Origin: Chryseobacterium gleum
GTDB taxonomy: Bacteria > Bacteroidota > Bacteroidia > Flavobacteriales_D > Crocinitomicaceae
Length of the DNA stretch: 7,801 nt
Direction of reading: 5' to 3'
NCBI GenBank assembly: GCA_943326825.2
Contig: CALPUT020000105.1
Location: 1 to 7,801, forward strand
Shown here: piece after piece, positions 6,315 through 7,801 of the stretch
Numbering within the stretch: position 1 is the stretch's first letter
How the letters are laid out: every line of letters starts with the position of its first letter
The notes under the pieces: model-generated
What the model was told of the DNA's origin: nothing
Databases searched by the model: none
The model's input: the letters and a program-made list of their open reading frames with translations, nothing else
Program-made: the position numbers and the translations under genes

Positions 6315-7801
6315 ATGGAAATTGTAATAGGATTATTGATTGGATTAATTGGAGGTGGAGCTTCTGCTTTCGTGATTCAAAATGTATTATTGAAAAAGAA
6401 AAAAGAACAAATTGTTCGTGAGGCTGAATTAGAAGGAGAGACAATTAAGAAAGACAAAATGCTTCAAGCGAAAGAGAAATTTTTCAAATTGAAAGAAGAG
6501 CATGAAGAGTCAATCAAAGAAAAAGAGAGAAGAGCACAATCATTAGAGGATAAAATCAAAAGTAAAGAGAAAACATTGTCTCAAAAAATTGAAGAATTCG
6601 CTAAAAAAGAGAAAGAAACAGAGAAAATTCAATCAGATTTAGAAGGTAAAATTCAAGCGTTAGATATAAAAGGGCATGAATTAGAAAAAATGCAACAAAA
6701 AAGGGTTTTAGAATTATCTAAAATCAGTGGCATGTCCGAAGAAGAAGCGAAGAATCATTTGATGGAAGCTTTAAAAGATGAAGCGAGAACAAACGCAATG
6801 ATTCACATTAAAGAGATTACTGAAGAGGCAAAATTAAATGCAAATTTAGAAGCTAAGAAAATTGTTGTTCAAGCTATTCAGAGAGTTGCGACAGAGCAAG
6901 CTGTTGAAAATGCAGTTTCTGTATTCAATATTGAATCTGATGAAGTAAAAGGTAGAATTATTGGTCGTGAAGGTCGTAACATTCGTGCTTTAGAAGCGGC
7001 TACAGGTGTTGAGATTATTGTGGATGATACGCCAGAAGCGATTATGTTATCTTGTTTTGATCCTGTTAGAAGAGAATTAGCTCGTTTGGCATTGCATCAA
7101 TTAGTTTCTGATGGACGTATTCACCCAGCAAGAATTGAAGAGATTGTAGCAAAAACAAAACGTCAATTAGACGAAGAGATTGCTGAAACTGGACGAAGAA
7201 CATGTATCGATTTAGGTATTCATGGTTTACATCCTGAATTGACTAGAATGGTTGGTAGAATGAAATACCGTTCTTCTTATGGTCAAAACTTATTACAACA
7301 CTCTAGAGAAGTAGCGAACTTGTGTGCGATCATGGCTGCTGAATTAGGATTAAACGTTAAATTAGCTAAAAGAGCAGGTTTGCTTCACGATATAGGTAAA
7401 GTTCCAGATGAAGATCCAGAATTACCTCATGCTATCTTAGGGATGAAAATGGCTGAGAAATATGGTGAGAAACCAGAAATCTGTAATGCTATTGGAGCTC
7501 ACCATGATGAAATTGAAATGACAACTTTGATTTCTCCAATTGTACAAGTTTGTGATGCTATCTCGGGAGCACGACCAGGAGCGCGTCGTGAGGTGGTTGA
7601 AGCATATATAAAACGTTTGAAAGATTTAGAAGCATTAGCTTTGTCTTATGATGGTGTTTCAAGTGCATTTGCTATTCAAGCAGGTAGAGAATTAAGAATA
7701 ATGGTTGAAAGTGATAAAATCACAGATTTAAAAGCTGATGAATTATCATTTACAATTTCTCAACGTATTCAAACTGAAATGACTTATCCAGGTCAAGTGA
7801 A
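6315..7801 (+). CDS. rny: Ribonuclease Y (3' end missing)
   Basis: Membrane-anchored endoribonuclease that initiates mRNA decay. 495 codons are visible; the family is usually about 520 residues, so roughly 25 C-terminal residues lie beyond the window. Seen: an N-terminal membrane segment, IVIGLLIGLIGGGASAFVI (residues 3-21 or so); a long Lys/Glu-rich coiled coil (about 25-195); a KH RNA-binding domain with GRIIGREGRNIRALE (from residue 213, GxxG loop GREG 217-220); and an HD domain with candidate metal ligands H329, H358-D359 (in LLHDIGK), H396-H397 (GAHHDE) and D414 (VCDAIS). The catalytic set is complete. The ATG at 6315 places the membrane segment directly at the N-terminus, as in the family; no Shine-Dalgarno sequence is visible. 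It follows zapA on the same strand, an order I recall as common in Flavobacteriia, but a terminator-like hairpin lies between them. Confidence 0.96.
   Translation, partial: MEIVIGLLIGLIGGGASAFVIQNVLLKKKKEQIVREAELEGETIKKDKMLQAKEKFFKLKEEHEESIKEKERRAQSLEDKIKSKEKTLSQKIEEFAKKEKETEKIQSDLEGKIQALDIKGHELEKMQQKRVLELSKISGMSEEEAKNHLMEALKDEARTNAMIHIKEITEEAKLNANLEAKKIVVQAIQRVATEQAVENAVSVFNIESDEVKGRIIGREGRNIRALEAATGVEIIVDDTPEAIMLSCFDPVRRELARLALHQLVSDGRIHPARIEEIVAKTKRQLDEEIAETGRRTCIDLGIHGLHPELTRMVGRMKYRSSYGQNLLQHSREVANLCAIMAAELGLNVKLAKRAGLLHDIGKVPDEDPELPHAILGMKMAEKYGEKPEICNAIGAHHDEIEMTTLISPIVQVCDAISGARPGARREVVEAYIKRLKDLEALALSYDGVSSAFAIQAGRELRIMVESDKITDLKADELSFTISQRIQTEMTYPGQV

Noticed and set aside
6232..6444. 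Minus-strand open frame covering the zapA-rny gap and start of rny
   Set aside because: It overlaps the terminator hairpin and the rny N-terminal coding region, and its product resembles no known protein.

Overview
The window reads as chromosomal core-genome DNA from an AT-rich member of the Bacteroidota, most likely Flavobacteriia or a close relative. Three observations support this: the gene families (a DUF3467 protein directly after rpoC, an M23 peptidase with an Ig-like C-terminal half, and a coiled-coil/zapA pair before an RNase Y gene), the lack of Shine-Dalgarno sequences before starts, and a promoter matching the Bacteroidota TTG / TAnnTTTG pattern rather than TTGACA/TATAAT. The genus cannot be named from this sequence. 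All genes have similar low-GC composition, and I see no mobile element, CRISPR array, tRNA or rRNA.

Layout: (1) Positions 1-3421 hold most of rpoC (RNA polymerase beta'), cut off at its 5' end, followed by a strong hairpin/T-tract terminator at 3444-3469. (2) A small DUF3467 gene (3482-3790) starts just 12 bases after that T-tract. (3) A convergent hairpin (3798-3835) separates it from an M23-family secreted metallopeptidase gene on the minus strand (3839-5515). (4) A 104-bp divergent intergenic region carries a well-formed promoter for the plus-strand pair. (5) That pair is a 103-residue coiled-coil protein (5620-5931) and zapA (5934-6230), separated by two bases. (6) A second terminator-like hairpin (6252-6294) sits 20 bases before rny (RNase Y), which runs off the right edge at about its last 25 residues.

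Functional themes: transcription (RpoC), cell division and wall remodelling (ZapA, its coiled-coil partner, and the divergent M23 peptidase), and RNA decay (RNase Y). The region is mostly conserved housekeeping DNA. The points worth a second look are two terminator-like hairpins placed immediately before co-directional genes, the uncharacterised coiled-coil partner of ZapA, and an 11-bp direct repeat inside the divergent promoter.
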